Shown here: positions 9,483 to 18,658 of the stretch, in pieces
Position numbering within the stretch: position 1 is the first letter of the stretch
Layout of the letters: every line of letters begins with the position of its first letter
DNA from: Halanaerobiales bacterium
GTDB lineage: Bacteria > Bacillota > Halanaerobiia > Halanaerobiales > M55B127
Direction of reading: 5' to 3'
DNA: 61,247 bases
Assembly (NCBI GenBank): GCA_018334565.1
Contig: JAGXLU010000001.1
Coordinates: 1 to 61,247, forward strand
Notes under the pieces: model-generated
Told to the model about the DNA's origin: nothing
Seen by the model: the letters and a program-made list of their open reading frames with translations, nothing else
The model's database searches: none
Made by a program: the position numbers and the translations under genes

Positions 9483-11912
9483 TTATTCCTCTCCAGCCAC
9501 ATAATCTATTACCTCTCTTAAATTCATTTTTAAAACAGGACATCTATCAGGTATGGAGTTTAAAAAAACCCGTCCATAGTTCTTTCTGATAATTCTGTTG
9601 TCCATACAAATAACTATACCTTTATCATTCTTCGAACGAATCAGTCGACCAAAACCCTGTTTGAATTTAATAACTGCTTTAGGTATAAAATACTCGTAAA
9701 AATAGTTTTTACCTTCTTCATTTAATAATTGAATACGGGCTGCATTAACCGGATCACTCGGGACAGGAAAAGGTAGTCGCATTATTATCAAATACTTCAA
9801 ATCGCTACCTACTATATCAACACCCTCCCAGAAACTTTGTGTACCGAAAATTACCTGATTTTTACTAGACTTAAATTTGTTCATAATATAATGTCGAGAA
9901 AATTTACTCTGAGATAATATGTTTATATTTTCTGTTTCTAATTCAGAGTTAATCCTATTGTAAAGTTGGTCAAGCATATTATATGAGGTAAAAAGAACCA
10001 TAGTAGATCCTCTGAATGTTCTTAATATGTCCCTGAGGTCTTCTGTGATTTGACCTATAAAGATATCATGAGAGGGAGCATATATATCTGTTGGTATTAT
10101 TAACCTGCTTTGCTTTTCATAATTGAAAGGGGAACTGACTATTACCTCTACTGGATGAGAAATTCCTAAAGCGTCAATAAAAAAATTAAAAGAATCATTT
10201 ACACTTAAAGTAGCTGATGTTAAAAGAAAATTTCTCAAATTGCTCCACAAAATATCAGGCAGATGACTCTTAACATTCAAAAGAGCACTCTTGTGACTTA
10301 TATATTGATCAGAATAGCGGTATTTTTCCAGCCAAAACACATAATCATCATCACTTGACTCCAGGTTAAAAAGTAAATTAAGGACCATATCATTGACAGT
10401 ATTTAAATTCTGCTTTAATTCTAATACTTCAGATTTTATTTTATCATAATTCTTAATTATTTTTAACTCTTCTATTAATCTTTTTAAATAAATTAATAAT
10501 TTTTCATAATTATTGTGGTAGTTAAAACCCTTTTGATTTATCTCTTGATAATCTTGATCTTCTTTAATCTCTTCTGTGATAATCAGGTTTTGTTTTTTAT
10601 GCCTTTTAAAATATTTATCTAATAATAAGAAGTACTCCTTATTATCTTCTTCTAAGTCCTTAATAATAGCAATAATTTTTTTATCTATTAGCTTATAGAT
10701 TTCTTTTTTATTTTCAACAGATAGTTCAGCCAATATATTTCTTATACGTGGAATTATAGAGTATCTTTTATCATATAACTTCTTCAAAACTCTTTTATTC
10801 ATTTTATAGGAAGTATCTTTACCAAGATGATATGTAGCTACATCATGAAAATTATGTGCCTCATCAACTATAATACTTTTATATTTAGGTAGAGTGGAAT
10901 ATCCAACATTTTTCATAACAGCATCGGAAAGCAAAAGATAGTGGTTAACCACAATCAAATCCGAGTTAAACAATTCATTACGGGCCTTCATGAAATAACA
11001 ATCATCATAATAAGGACAGAGACTTCCTATACAATAGTCATTGTCAGAAGCTACTTCATCCCAAACTTCATTTTTAAAGTTAAATTTAATCTCACTTTTA
11101 ATACCAGCTTTTGTCTTTTGCGCCCAGTTAAATATCTTAGAAAAAGCAGCTTGCTCGTCATCCCCTCTAAATGAACCCGCAATATTTTTCAATTTCCGAA
11201 TACAGAGGTAGTTCTTTCTGCCAATCGCTAAATCTGCCTTAAATTTAAAAGGCAAAACTTTTTTTAAGAATTCTACATCCTGGTTCATTATTTGCTGCTG
11301 TAAGTTGATAGTGTTTGTAGAAATCACAACAGGTTCTTTATTTTCATGTGCCCAATAGAGAGCAGGTATTAAATAGGCTAATGACTTACCGATGCCGGTT
11401 CCTGCTTCTATTAGGGTCTGTTCAGCCTGATTGAAATTGTCAATGATCTTTTCTGTAATTTCCAACTGTTGATTTCTATATTCAAAAGCTTTCATATGAT
11501 GAGAAAGCGGACCATCTTCTTTGAAGTAATTTAATATTTCTTTTTTATTTATCCTTTTTTCTGTGCCGATTTCTTTTGGTTCAACTAATATATAAATATC
11601 TTCTACTTCATTATCAGAAATAGCAAAACCGACTCCCTTATTTCCCAATTTGGAAGCAATGTTAATATCTGGTCCAGAGGGAGTTGTATCACCGGAAGGG
11701 TGGTTATGTAAAACCATAGAATTTTTGCTTATATATTCGATAATGGCTGGGGCACTATTTTGATTACCGCGAGCCAAAACTTCTACACTATCGATCAAAT
11801 TTTTCTCAAAATCGATTCCTAGTAAAAAGAATACTTCATTACCTTCGGCTGCTTTTATTTCTCTTCTGATTATCTCTTTAATATCTTCCCTAAAAGCATT
11901 TACTATTTGCAA
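9483..11912 (-). CDS. DinG/XPD-like Fe-S DNA helicase with N-terminal JAMM (RadC-like) domain
   Basis: Superfamily 2 helicase of the DinG type, about 809 residues. Numbered from the TTG at 11912, an N-terminal JAMM/RadC-like domain (about 1-115) carries HNHPSG (69-74), Ser79 and Asp82, with a candidate Glu26. The helicase follows: Walker A EAGTGIGKS (169-177), Fe-S cysteines 237, 294, 299 and 305, DEAH (350-353), and C-terminal motifs SFWEGVDIVG and QGFGRLIRS. Usual Firmicute DinG proteins carry a DnaQ-like exonuclease in place of the JAMM domain. TTG at 11912 sits 5 nt after AGGTGA; a GTG at 11921 overlaps the SD. It follows nfo directly and precedes the SleB-type gene by 2 bp. Confidence 0.88.
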   Translation of the reverse strand: MQIVNAFREDIKEIIRREIKAAEGNEVFFLLGIDFEKNLIDSVEVLARGNQNSAPAIIEYISKNSMVLHNHPSGDTTPSGPDINIASKLGNKGVGFAISDNEVEDIYILVEPKEIGTEKRINKKEILNYFKEDGPLSHHMKAFEYRNQQLEITEKIIDNFNQAEQTLIEAGTGIGKSLAYLIPALYWAHENKEPVVISTNTINLQQQIMNQDVEFLKKVLPFKFKADLAIGRKNYLCIRKLKNIAGSFRGDDEQAAFSKIFNWAQKTKAGIKSEIKFNFKNEVWDEVASDNDYCIGSLCPYYDDCYFMKARNELFNSDLIVVNHYLLLSDAVMKNVGYSTLPKYKSIIVDEAHNFHDVATYHLGKDTSYKMNKRVLKKLYDKRYSIIPRIRNILAELSVENKKEIYKLIDKKIIAIIKDLEEDNKEYFLLLDKYFKRHKKQNLIITEEIKEDQDYQEINQKGFNYHNNYEKLLIYLKRLIEELKIIKNYDKIKSEVLELKQNLNTVNDMVLNLLFNLESSDDDYVFWLEKYRYSDQYISHKSALLNVKSHLPDILWSNLRNFLLTSATLSVNDSFNFFIDALGISHPVEVIVSSPFNYEKQSRLIIPTDIYAPSHDIFIGQITEDLRDILRTFRGSTMVLFTSYNMLDQLYNRINSELETENINILSQSKFSRHYIMNKFKSSKNQVIFGTQSFWEGVDIVGSDLKYLIIMRLPFPVPSDPVNAARIQLLNEEGKNYFYEYFIPKAVIKFKQGFGRLIRSKNDKGIVICMDNRIIRKNYGRVFLNSIPDRCPVLKMNLREVIDYVAGEE

Positions 11913-11913
11913 A

Positions 11914-12750
11914 TTATTCACCTTTTAATTTAAGTATTGTTTGAATATCTTTATCTACACCGTTAAAACCAGGAGTTTCAATAATATAAACCTTATCTTT
12001 TAAAAGAGGATGATTTATTATATATGAAAAACTATCCAAACTAATTTTCCCCTGGCCAATATGTGCATGCCGATCTTTATTAGAACCCATTGCAAATTTG
12101 GAATCATTAAGATGAATTAACCTGAGGTTATTAACCCCCAATATACTATTTACTTCTTTAATAATGTGGTTAATTCCTCTTTTGTGGGATAAATTATAGC
12201 CAGCCACAAAAAGATGACAGAGATCTATACAAATCCCCAACCTTTTAAAGTTGTCTACATTCTTTAATATTTGTCCAAGCTCGTCTACTTGACTACCGAT
12301 CTGTGTACCTGCTCCCGCTGTATTTTCTGCAAGTAAAACAGTCTCATTTTTAACCTCATCTAAGATTATTTTTAAAGCCTTTATAATCCTTTTTATCCCT
12401 TCTTCTTTACTAGAATTTAAATAACTACCGGGGTGAAAAACATAGTAATCAGCTTTCAAACGGCCGGCCTGTTTGTAATCTCTTTTTAATTCATCAATTG
12501 ACTTTTTATATTGTTCTGCTTGCGGTGAGGCTAAATTGATAAGATAACTGGAATGTACAACAAGACTTTTAATATTATTGACTTCCATCTTATCCTTCAT
12601 TTTTTTTATTTCTTCTTCTTTAAGTATTTTCTTCTGCCAGCTACGTGGTGATTTTGTGAATATTTGAAGCGCATTTGCTTTAATTTTTATAGCCCTATCA
12701 ATTGCCTTGTCCATGCCCCCGCTTATCGAGAAATGTTTTCCCAACTTCAT
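11914..12750 (-). CDS. nfo: Endonuclease IV (AP endonuclease)
   Basis: Zn-dependent apurinic/apyrimidinic endonuclease in base-excision repair; 278 residues. Family motifs are GKHFSISGG at the start, VVHSSYLINLASP, LLAENTAGAG, ICIDLCHLFVAGY, LIHLNDSK, RHAHIGQG and a C-terminal IIETPG. ATG at 12750 is selected over upstream in-frame starts because AAGGAG lies 8 nt before it and the upstream extension runs into the pnp terminator. The downstream helicase starts at the nfo stop codon, indicating tight coupling. Confidence 0.95.
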   Translation of the reverse strand: MKLGKHFSISGGMDKAIDRAIKIKANALQIFTKSPRSWQKKILKEEEIKKMKDKMEVNNIKSLVVHSSYLINLASPQAEQYKKSIDELKRDYKQAGRLKADYYVFHPGSYLNSSKEEGIKRIIKALKIILDEVKNETVLLAENTAGAGTQIGSQVDELGQILKNVDNFKRLGICIDLCHLFVAGYNLSHKRGINHIIKEVNSILGVNNLRLIHLNDSKFAMGSNKDRHAHIGQGKISLDSFSYIINHPLLKDKVYIIETPGFNGVDKDIQTILKLKGE

Positions 12751-12792
12751 TTTGAGTTCTCCTTTAACATTGATTTGCACATTATCCATGGA

Positions 12793-12853
12793 TAAAAAAA
12801 CAACCTCAATTATCTCCTACAATATATAATATCTATGAGGAGGTATTTTGAGG
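12793..12853 (-). terminator. Rho-independent terminator after pnp
   Basis: In minus-strand sense CCTCAA pairs with TTGAGG and CCTCCT with AGGAG, forming a long hairpin with an AT-rich loop (12804-12853), followed by TTGTTTTTTT. It ends the pnp transcript about 60 bp downstream of the pnp stop. Confidence 0.72.
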
Positions 12854-12912
12854 TAATTTAAGTTAACTTTATTAACTAAGCTTACTGTTTAATTTCTTTA
12901 TAGATCAGAATC

Positions 12913-15006
12913 TTATTCTACATCTTTCATAGAAAGATTGATCCTATCTTTATTATCTATCTTGATCACCTTGACTTTAATCTCATCACCAACACTTAAG
13001 ACATCTGAGACTTTATCGATATGTCTGTCAGCTATTTTGGAGATATGAACCAGACCCTCTTTACCAGGCAGTATCTCAACAAAAGCACCGAAGTTCATTA
13101 ATTTAACTACCTTACCATTATACACTTCGCCCACTTCTACTTCACGGGTTAGATCTTCTATCATTTCCTTTGCTCTTTGACCACTTTTTTGATCATCAGC
13201 CAAAATAAAGATAGTTCCATCATCTTCAATATCAATACTAGCATCAGTTTCATCTATTATTTTATTAATCATTTTACCGCCCGGACCAATAACATATCTT
13301 ATTTTTTCAGGGTTAATCTGCATGGTCATAATGAGAGGTGCATTTTTAGATAATTCAGGACGGGGTTCGTCCAATACTTCAAGCATCCTATCTAAGATAA
13401 ATAGACGGCCTTGTTTGGCTTTTTTAAGAGCAGTTCTTAATAAATCTTTGGAAAGTCCGCTGGCCTTAATATCCATTTGAAGAGCGGTTATGCCATTTTC
13501 CGTACCTGCTACCTTGAAGTCCATATCGCCATAATGATCTTCCATTCCCTGAATGTCAGAAAGGATCGCATAATCCTCACCCTCTTTTATTAGTCCCATT
13601 GCAATACCTGATACAGGGTTTTTAATTTTTACACCTGCATCCATTAAAGATAAGGTGCTGCCACAAATACTGGCCTGAGATGAAGAACCATTTGATTCCA
13701 ACACCTCTGAAACTACTCTGATTGTATAAGGAAATTCTTCTTTAGATGGAATCATCGGTTCTAAAGCTCTTTCCCCCAGATGGCCATGACCTATTTCACG
13801 CCTGCCTGGTGATCTAAGTGGGTTTGTTTCTCCTACACTAAAAGGAGGAAAGTTATAGTGATGCATAAATCTTTTGGTACTATCTTCTCCTAAGCCAAAA
13901 ATGGTCTTTTGATCACTACTTGCTCCCAGAGTTACAACACTTAAAGCCTGAGTCTCACCTCTGGTAAATATGGCAGATCCATGAGTACGCGGTAAGTTGC
14001 CCACTTCACACCAGATTGGTCTAATTTCATCATACTGTCTTCCATCTGGTCTTCTTTTTTCTCTTAAAATCATTTCTCTAACACATTTTTTTGTTAATTT
14101 ATCGAAAACAGTATCAACCATTTTATTATATTTTTTTTCTTCTTTTAAATAATTTTCCAAATTATCTGAGAGATAGTCTTTGGTTTCTTCTTTAAGTTGA
14201 TCGATTGCATCTGCTCTTTTTTGTTTTTCAATGGTATCGACTGCATCTTTAAGTTTGTCTTCAGCAAATTTATTAATTAATCCTTCAACACTATCTTCTA
14301 CATCATTTACAAGCTGTATATCTGCTTTTTTATCTCCGGCTTCTTCTCTCATCTTAATTTGTTCTTTCACAATCTTTTTTATCTCTTCATGGGCAAAATC
14401 AATAGCATCTAAGATTACTTCTTCATCTACTTCATCCGCGCCTGCTTCTACCATTAAAACTTCATCTTCGGTACCTGCTACCGTTAGATCAAATTCTGAT
14501 TTTCCCCTTTCTTCTTCATTGGGATTAAGAACTAGTTCTCCTTCAACTAGACCAACTTTTACTCCACCGATTGGACCATCAAAAGGAATATCAGATAAGC
14601 AAAGAGCTGCCGATGCACCATTCATTGCTGCAATATCTGGTTCATGATCTTTATCAAGTGATAGGATAGTAGCAATTACCTGTATATCATGTCTCATGCC
14701 GGCAGGAAAAAGTGGACGTAGTGGTCTGTCAATCAAACGGGCAGAAAGAGTAGCAAAATCACGTGGCCGTCCCTCTCTTCTATTAACACTTCCCGGTATA
14801 TTACCTATTGCATATACTCGTTCTTCATAGTTGACCATTAATGGTAAGTAATTTATACCCTCTCTGGGAGAAGACATGGTTGCAGTAACTAATACCATAG
14901 AATCTCCATATCTTACTGTTACTGACCCGTTGGCCTGTTTAGCTAATTTGCCGGTTTCAATTTCCATTTCTGAACCAGCAAAATCAAACTTCCAATTTTT
15001 GTTCAT
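12913..15006 (-). CDS. pnp: Polyribonucleotide nucleotidyltransferase (PNPase)
   Basis: Phosphorolytic 3'-5' exoribonuclease for mRNA turnover; 697 residues, a normal length. Two RNase PH-type domains surround an alpha-helical linker; RPDGR marks the start of the second core, then come the KH domain (IGPGGKMINKII) and an S1 domain (GEVYNGKVVKLMNFGAFVE). ATG at 15006 follows AGGAGG. It lies downstream of rpsO with a terminator between them, so read-through or its own promoter must supply it; rpsO-pnp is a conserved pair. Confidence 0.97.
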   Translation of the reverse strand: MNKNWKFDFAGSEMEIETGKLAKQANGSVTVRYGDSMVLVTATMSSPREGINYLPLMVNYEERVYAIGNIPGSVNRREGRPRDFATLSARLIDRPLRPLFPAGMRHDIQVIATILSLDKDHEPDIAAMNGASAALCLSDIPFDGPIGGVKVGLVEGELVLNPNEEERGKSEFDLTVAGTEDEVLMVEAGADEVDEEVILDAIDFAHEEIKKIVKEQIKMREEAGDKKADIQLVNDVEDSVEGLINKFAEDKLKDAVDTIEKQKRADAIDQLKEETKDYLSDNLENYLKEEKKYNKMVDTVFDKLTKKCVREMILREKRRPDGRQYDEIRPIWCEVGNLPRTHGSAIFTRGETQALSVVTLGASSDQKTIFGLGEDSTKRFMHHYNFPPFSVGETNPLRSPGRREIGHGHLGERALEPMIPSKEEFPYTIRVVSEVLESNGSSSQASICGSTLSLMDAGVKIKNPVSGIAMGLIKEGEDYAILSDIQGMEDHYGDMDFKVAGTENGITALQMDIKASGLSKDLLRTALKKAKQGRLFILDRMLEVLDEPRPELSKNAPLIMTMQINPEKIRYVIGPGGKMINKIIDETDASIDIEDDGTIFILADDQKSGQRAKEMIEDLTREVEVGEVYNGKVVKLMNFGAFVEILPGKEGLVHISKIADRHIDKVSDVLSVGDEIKVKVIKIDNKDRINLSMKDVE

Positions 15007-15050
15007 ATGTTTTTATCCTCCTTATAATTTACATAAAAATAATATTTCTT

Positions 15051-15081
15051 AAAATAAAGAGCGGGTTAAACCCGCTCTTTT
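15051..15081 (-). terminator. Terminator after rpsO
   Basis: GAGCGGG-TTTAA-type hairpin (15059-15080) with a perfect 8-bp stem, followed in the minus direction by TTTATTTT. It lies 16 bp after the rpsO stop and separates it from pnp. Confidence 0.8.
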
Positions 15082-15096
15082 GAATGCCCTATTTAA

Positions 15097-15363
15097 TTAA
15101 CCTCTTAGTCCTAAACTGGAAATCAATTCACGATACCTCTGCACATCTTTGCCTTCTAAGTATCTTAATAATTTCCTTCTCTGACCAACCATCTTAAGTA
15201 GTCCTCTTCGAGAAGAATGATCCTGTTTATGTTCTTTTAAGTGATCATTAAGTTCGGAAATTCTTTCAGTTAATATTGCAATCTGTACTTCAGGTGAACC
15301 AGTATCTTTTTCATCTCTGCGGTACTTTTCAACTATTGCCTGTTTCTTTTCTTTAGAAATCAA
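15097..15363 (-). CDS. rpsO: 30S ribosomal protein S15
   Basis: Primary 16S rRNA-binding protein of the small-subunit platform; 88 residues, the normal size. It shows the typical [16 protein letters not shown], the [19 protein letters not shown] loop and a C-terminal LRYLEGKD. The start is TTG at 15363, 9 nt after AGGAGG. A strong promoter overlaps the end of ribF and a leader of about 85 nt precedes the gene, so it can be expressed separately from the upstream operon. Confidence 0.98.
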   Translation of the reverse strand: MISKEKKQAIVEKYRRDEKDTGSPEVQIAILTERISELNDHLKEHKQDHSSRRGLLKMVGQRRKLLRYLEGKDVQRYRELISSLGLRG

Positions 15364-15450
15364 TTACTTTCACCTCCTAAGTGCTGATACGCCTTAAACC
15401 AAGTAACAAGTTGAGGATTCTTATTCCTAGTATAAGGTATTTAATTAACC
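15364..15450 (-). promoter_or_regulatory. Candidate rpsO 5' leader
   Basis: About 85 nt lie between the predicted transcription start and the rpsO TTG. Possible helices are CTTAT/ATAAG, CCTTA/TAAGG, and a CCTC that could pair with the SD GAGG. S15 represses its own synthesis through leader structures in several bacteria, but I cannot assign this leader to a known class. Confidence 0.35.
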
Positions 15451-15456
15451 AAAAAA

Positions 15457-15485
15457 ATTATATCACAGAACCTCTAAGATGTAAA
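15457..15485 (-). promoter_or_regulatory. Promoter for rpsO
   Basis: TTTACA (15480-15485), a 17-bp spacer and TATAAT (15457-15462) with an extended TGA just before it. It overlaps the last codons of ribF. Confidence 0.75.
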
Positions 15486-16386
15486 GAATATCCTTATTTA
15501 TGGCCGCTATTAATTGATCTACATCTTCAAATTTCTTTTCACCCCTCAGAAATTCAATCATTTCCAGATATACAAACTCTCCATATAAATCTCCTTCAAA
15601 ATTTGGCAAATGAACTTCTATGGTAAAGTTATCATCATCAAAAGTAGGTTTATGGCCAAAATTTGCCACACCTTTATATTTTTTATCATCTTCTATATAT
15701 AAGTAAACTGCATAAACTCCATCTGGAGGGAGTACATATCTAATTATTGGCTTTATATTAGCTGTTGGTATACCTAATTTTTTGCCTCTACCAAAACCTT
15801 TGACAACTTCACCCTCTATGATGAAGTTTTGATCAAGATGTTTTTTGAGCTCCTGAAGTCGCCCTGCTTTTATCAAATCTCTAATTACACTACTAGAAAT
15901 CTTATGATCACCGATCTTTAAGGGCTTAATTGAGGTTAGTGCAAAGTTATACTCTTGACTCATCTTCTTTAATTTATCTATATTCCCATTGCCCTGATAA
16001 CCCAGACTAAAATCAGCTCCAACTACAATGTGCTTTGTATTTAAATTATCTAAAATAATTTTCTTTATAAATTCATCAAACGGAGTTAAAGAAATATCAT
16101 GGCTGAATTCCATTTCAAAGTAATAATCGAAACCCAGTTGGTTTAATCTTTTAATCTTCTGAGATTTTGAACTCAAATAGAGATGGTTTTTTCCATCACC
16201 AATTACCTCGTCTGGATGTGGATCAAAAGTAAGCACACCACTTTTAAGGTTTTTCTCTTTTGCTATGTCTAAAGTATCCTTTAATATTTTTTTATGTCCC
16301 TTATGTATTCCGTCAAAAGAACCTATGGCTATAACATTATCATCTAGTTCATATTGATCAAATGTTCTGCTTTTAATTATCTTCAT
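15463..16386 (-). CDS. ribF: Bifunctional riboflavin kinase / FAD synthetase
   Basis: Makes FMN from riboflavin and then FAD. The 307-residue product has the N-terminal FAD synthetase nucleotidyltransferase domain (AIGSFDGIHKGHKKIL, LTFDPHPDEVI, GADFSLGYQGNG, SSSVIRDLI) and the C-terminal flavokinase domain (VVKGFGRGKKLGIPTANI, GVYAVY, GEFVYLEMIEFLRGEKKF). Its ATG overlaps the truB stop by 4 bp, so translation is probably coupled. Confidence 0.96.
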   Translation of the reverse strand: MKIIKSRTFDQYELDDNVIAIGSFDGIHKGHKKILKDTLDIAKEKNLKSGVLTFDPHPDEVIGDGKNHLYLSSKSQKIKRLNQLGFDYYFEMEFSHDISLTPFDEFIKKIILDNLNTKHIVVGADFSLGYQGNGNIDKLKKMSQEYNFALTSIKPLKIGDHKISSSVIRDLIKAGRLQELKKHLDQNFIIEGEVVKGFGRGKKLGIPTANIKPIIRYVLPPDGVYAVYLYIEDDKKYKGVANFGHKPTFDDDNFTIEVHLPNFEGDLYGEFVYLEMIEFLRGEKKFEDVDQLIAAINKDILYILEVL

Positions 16387-17300
16387 CTTGAACCCCCATC
16401 ATAAAATACTCTCAAAGCCTGTATATATAAATTATCATCTTCATTTAATTTAACTTCACTAATTGAAATAAATTGACCTTTAGAATATATTAATAACTTT
16501 TCAGCCAGTTTTAAATCAAAAGGCCATTTTTTAAAATTTTTGGCTAACAATTTAGTTCCATTAATAGCATATTTAAAAGCATAATCTTTAACCGTAAGTG
16601 TCCTGTAATCAAGAGGTTGATCAACTGGTATCAATATATTATTTAAATTATCATCTGATATTTGATCCCATCTTATTGTATCTTTAAGTTTAAAGGGTCC
16701 TGACGAGGTCCTTAACAGATCTTTTAAATAAGCGGAAGTATTGAGCCTTTCACCAATATCTCTAGCCAGAGATCTAATATATGTGCCCTTAGAACAGTTA
16801 ACCTTTATTTTTATAAAAGGTAGATCTATATATATGAGATCAATACTTCTTATTTCCACCTGGCGTTTTTTAATATCAACACTCTCATTATTCCGGGCAT
16901 AGTGGTAAAGTTTTTTTCCTTTTTTCTTTACAGCGGAATATATAGGAGGTCTCTGCATAATCTTACCAGTAAAAGTTTTGATAGCTCCAATAATTTCTTC
17001 ATCTTTTAAGTTCTCCCACAAACTGTCTTTTTTTATTATCTTTCCATCTGCATCTAAGGTATCTGTAGATATACCTAGTTCAATTTTAGCTAAATATTCT
17101 TTGTTTTCTTCTGGAAGGTAGGGAATCACCTTGGTTGCTTTATTTATACAAACCGGTAATACTCCTGCTGCAGAGGGATCTAATGTACCTGTATGTCCAC
17201 ACTTTCTTATTTGCAAAATTTTTTTTACATATCCAACAATATCAAAAGACGTCATACCGGGCGGTTTTAAAATATTAATAATACCTGCCCTTTTAGACAT
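16383..17300 (-). CDS. truB: tRNA pseudouridine(55) synthase
   Basis: Isomerises U55 in the T loop of tRNAs. The 305-residue product has the catalytic motif GHTGTLDPSAAGVLP (Asp near residue 39), PPIYSAVKKKGKKLYHYAR and CSKGTYIRSLARDIG. Its start overlaps the end of nrnA by 8 bp and its stop overlaps ribF. Confidence 0.96.
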   Translation of the reverse strand: MSKRAGIINILKPPGMTSFDIVGYVKKILQIRKCGHTGTLDPSAAGVLPVCINKATKVIPYLPEENKEYLAKIELGISTDTLDADGKIIKKDSLWENLKDEEIIGAIKTFTGKIMQRPPIYSAVKKKGKKLYHYARNNESVDIKKRQVEIRSIDLIYIDLPFIKIKVNCSKGTYIRSLARDIGERLNTSAYLKDLLRTSSGPFKLKDTIRWDQISDDNLNNILIPVDQPLDYRTLTVKDYAFKYAINGTKLLAKNFKKWPFDLKLAEKLLIYSKGQFISISEVKLNEDDNLYIQALRVFYDGGSR

Positions 17301-18279
17301 TTTTTTTCACCTCATCTAAAACATTTTTAATTACTTGATTTAAGCTGCCTTTAACCTTTGTCCCAGCAGCTCGAGGATGGCCGCCGCCACCAAATTTATG
17401 GGCGATTTCACTCACATCAAGATAACTATGCGAACGAAAACTGATATCAATAAGGCCTTGTTCTTTTTCGACAAAAGAAATCCCCACCTCTATTCCTCTT
17501 ATATCACGTGGGTAGTTAACTAAGTTGTTAATCTCTTCTATATTGATTTTTATATTTTTAATCTCTTGATTCGACAAAACTAGCCAGGCAATCCTATCTT
17601 TCTCATCTACTTTTATATTATGCAAGGCCTCAGCCAACATTTTCAAATAATCAACAGAAGGGTAACTTTTTAAAAACCTATTTATTTCAACAATATCAAC
17701 ACCTGCTTCTTTTAAATCTGCGATTAACCGAAAGCTGTCTGGATCACTATTAGGATATTGCAAAGAACCGGTATCAGCCAAAACTGCTAGAGCAATAGCA
17801 GTCCCAAGTTCTTTTTTTATATCGACATTTAAAAATTTCAGCTGTTTGTAAATTATCATACCAACAGCTGAACTTTCAGCATTGACATAGTTCAAATTAC
17901 CAAAGCAACTATTATCCTGATGGTGATCAATATTGATAATATATTTTTTGGTTATATATTTTTTATAATGGCCCAAGCGCTCTAAATTGGCCGTATCTAA
18001 GACAATAACATTTGAAAAGCCATCTAGTTTATTTAAAGAACTATTAGCTTTATATACATAATAATCATGGTTTTTTAAATATTTAAAAAGCATCTCATAA
18101 TTACTGCTAATATCGCTGTGCAATAATATTTTAGCTGATTTATTTAAACTATTCAAGAGAAATTTATAGGCCATAATAGATCCAACTGCATCACCATCGG
18201 GATCTATATGACCTATTATTAGATAATCATCATTATCTTTTATATAATTTGCAATTTCACTAAGAGAGTTATTCTTCAC
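17293..18279 (-). CDS. nrnA: Bifunctional oligoribonuclease / pAp phosphatase (DHH family)
   Basis: Degrades 2-5 nt oligonucleotides and 3'-phosphoadenosine 5'-phosphate. The DHH domain shows IIGHIDPDGDAVGS and NIDHHQDNSCFG; the C-terminal DHHA1 domain ends with HKFGGGGHPRAAG, the glycine-rich substrate loop. GTG at 18279 (328 residues) is preferred because AGAGGA lies 8-9 nt upstream; the longer frame from 18321 overlaps rbfA heavily. The chosen start overlaps the rbfA end by 11 bp. The rbfA-nrnA-truB order is common in Firmicutes. Confidence 0.92.
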   Translation of the reverse strand: MKNNSLSEIANYIKDNDDYLIIGHIDPDGDAVGSIMAYKFLLNSLNKSAKILLHSDISSNYEMLFKYLKNHDYYVYKANSSLNKLDGFSNVIVLDTANLERLGHYKKYITKKYIINIDHHQDNSCFGNLNYVNAESSAVGMIIYKQLKFLNVDIKKELGTAIALAVLADTGSLQYPNSDPDSFRLIADLKEAGVDIVEINRFLKSYPSVDYLKMLAEALHNIKVDEKDRIAWLVLSNQEIKNIKINIEEINNLVNYPRDIRGIEVGISFVEKEQGLIDISFRSHSYLDVSEIAHKFGGGGHPRAAGTKVKGSLNQVIKNVLDEVKKNV

Positions 18280-18646
18280 TTTCGTCTTTCCTCTTTTCAT
18301 CTTCTTCAATAACTTCATCAATCAAATGAGATATATGAACACCCTGTTCAATTGAATTATCATATCTAAATATAATCTTGGGGGTATGAAAGGTAGTCAG
18401 CCTTTCCCCAACTAACTTTTGAATAAAGTTACTAGCCTGATGAAGTCCTTCCATAGTCTCCTTTTTTTCCTGTTCACTTCCAATTATGCTCACCATAACT
18501 TTAGCATGTTTTAAATCATTAGAAACCTTTATTTTTGTGACTGATATAAAACCTATACGCGGATCTTTGATCTCTTTTAATAAAATATCACTTATTTCTT
18601 CTTTTAAAAGCTGACTCATTCTTCTTACTCTTTTTTTATTAGCCAT
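18269..18646 (-). CDS. rbfA: Ribosome-binding factor A
   Basis: Small KH-type protein that binds 16S rRNA during late 30S maturation. The 125-residue product begins MANKKRVRRMSQLLKEEIS and has DPRIGFISVTKIKVSNDLKHA and a C-terminal acidic tail. It follows infB by 12 bp in the standard nusA-infB-rbfA order. Confidence 0.96.
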   Translation of the reverse strand: MANKKRVRRMSQLLKEEISDILLKEIKDPRIGFISVTKIKVSNDLKHAKVMVSIIGSEQEKKETMEGLHQASNFIQKLVGERLTTFHTPKIIFRYDNSIEQGVHISHLIDEVIEEDEKRKDESEE

Positions 18647-18658
18647 AATATTTCACCT

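Noticed and set aside
12751-12789. Longer nfo start adding 13 residues
   Set aside because: The extension runs back toward the pnp terminator and lacks an SD, while the ATG at 12750 has AAGGAG at 8 nt.
14231-14647. A 138-residue Ser-rich plus-strand frame inside pnp
   Set aside because: Low-complexity product opposite a well-conserved pnp coding region, with no SD or homology.
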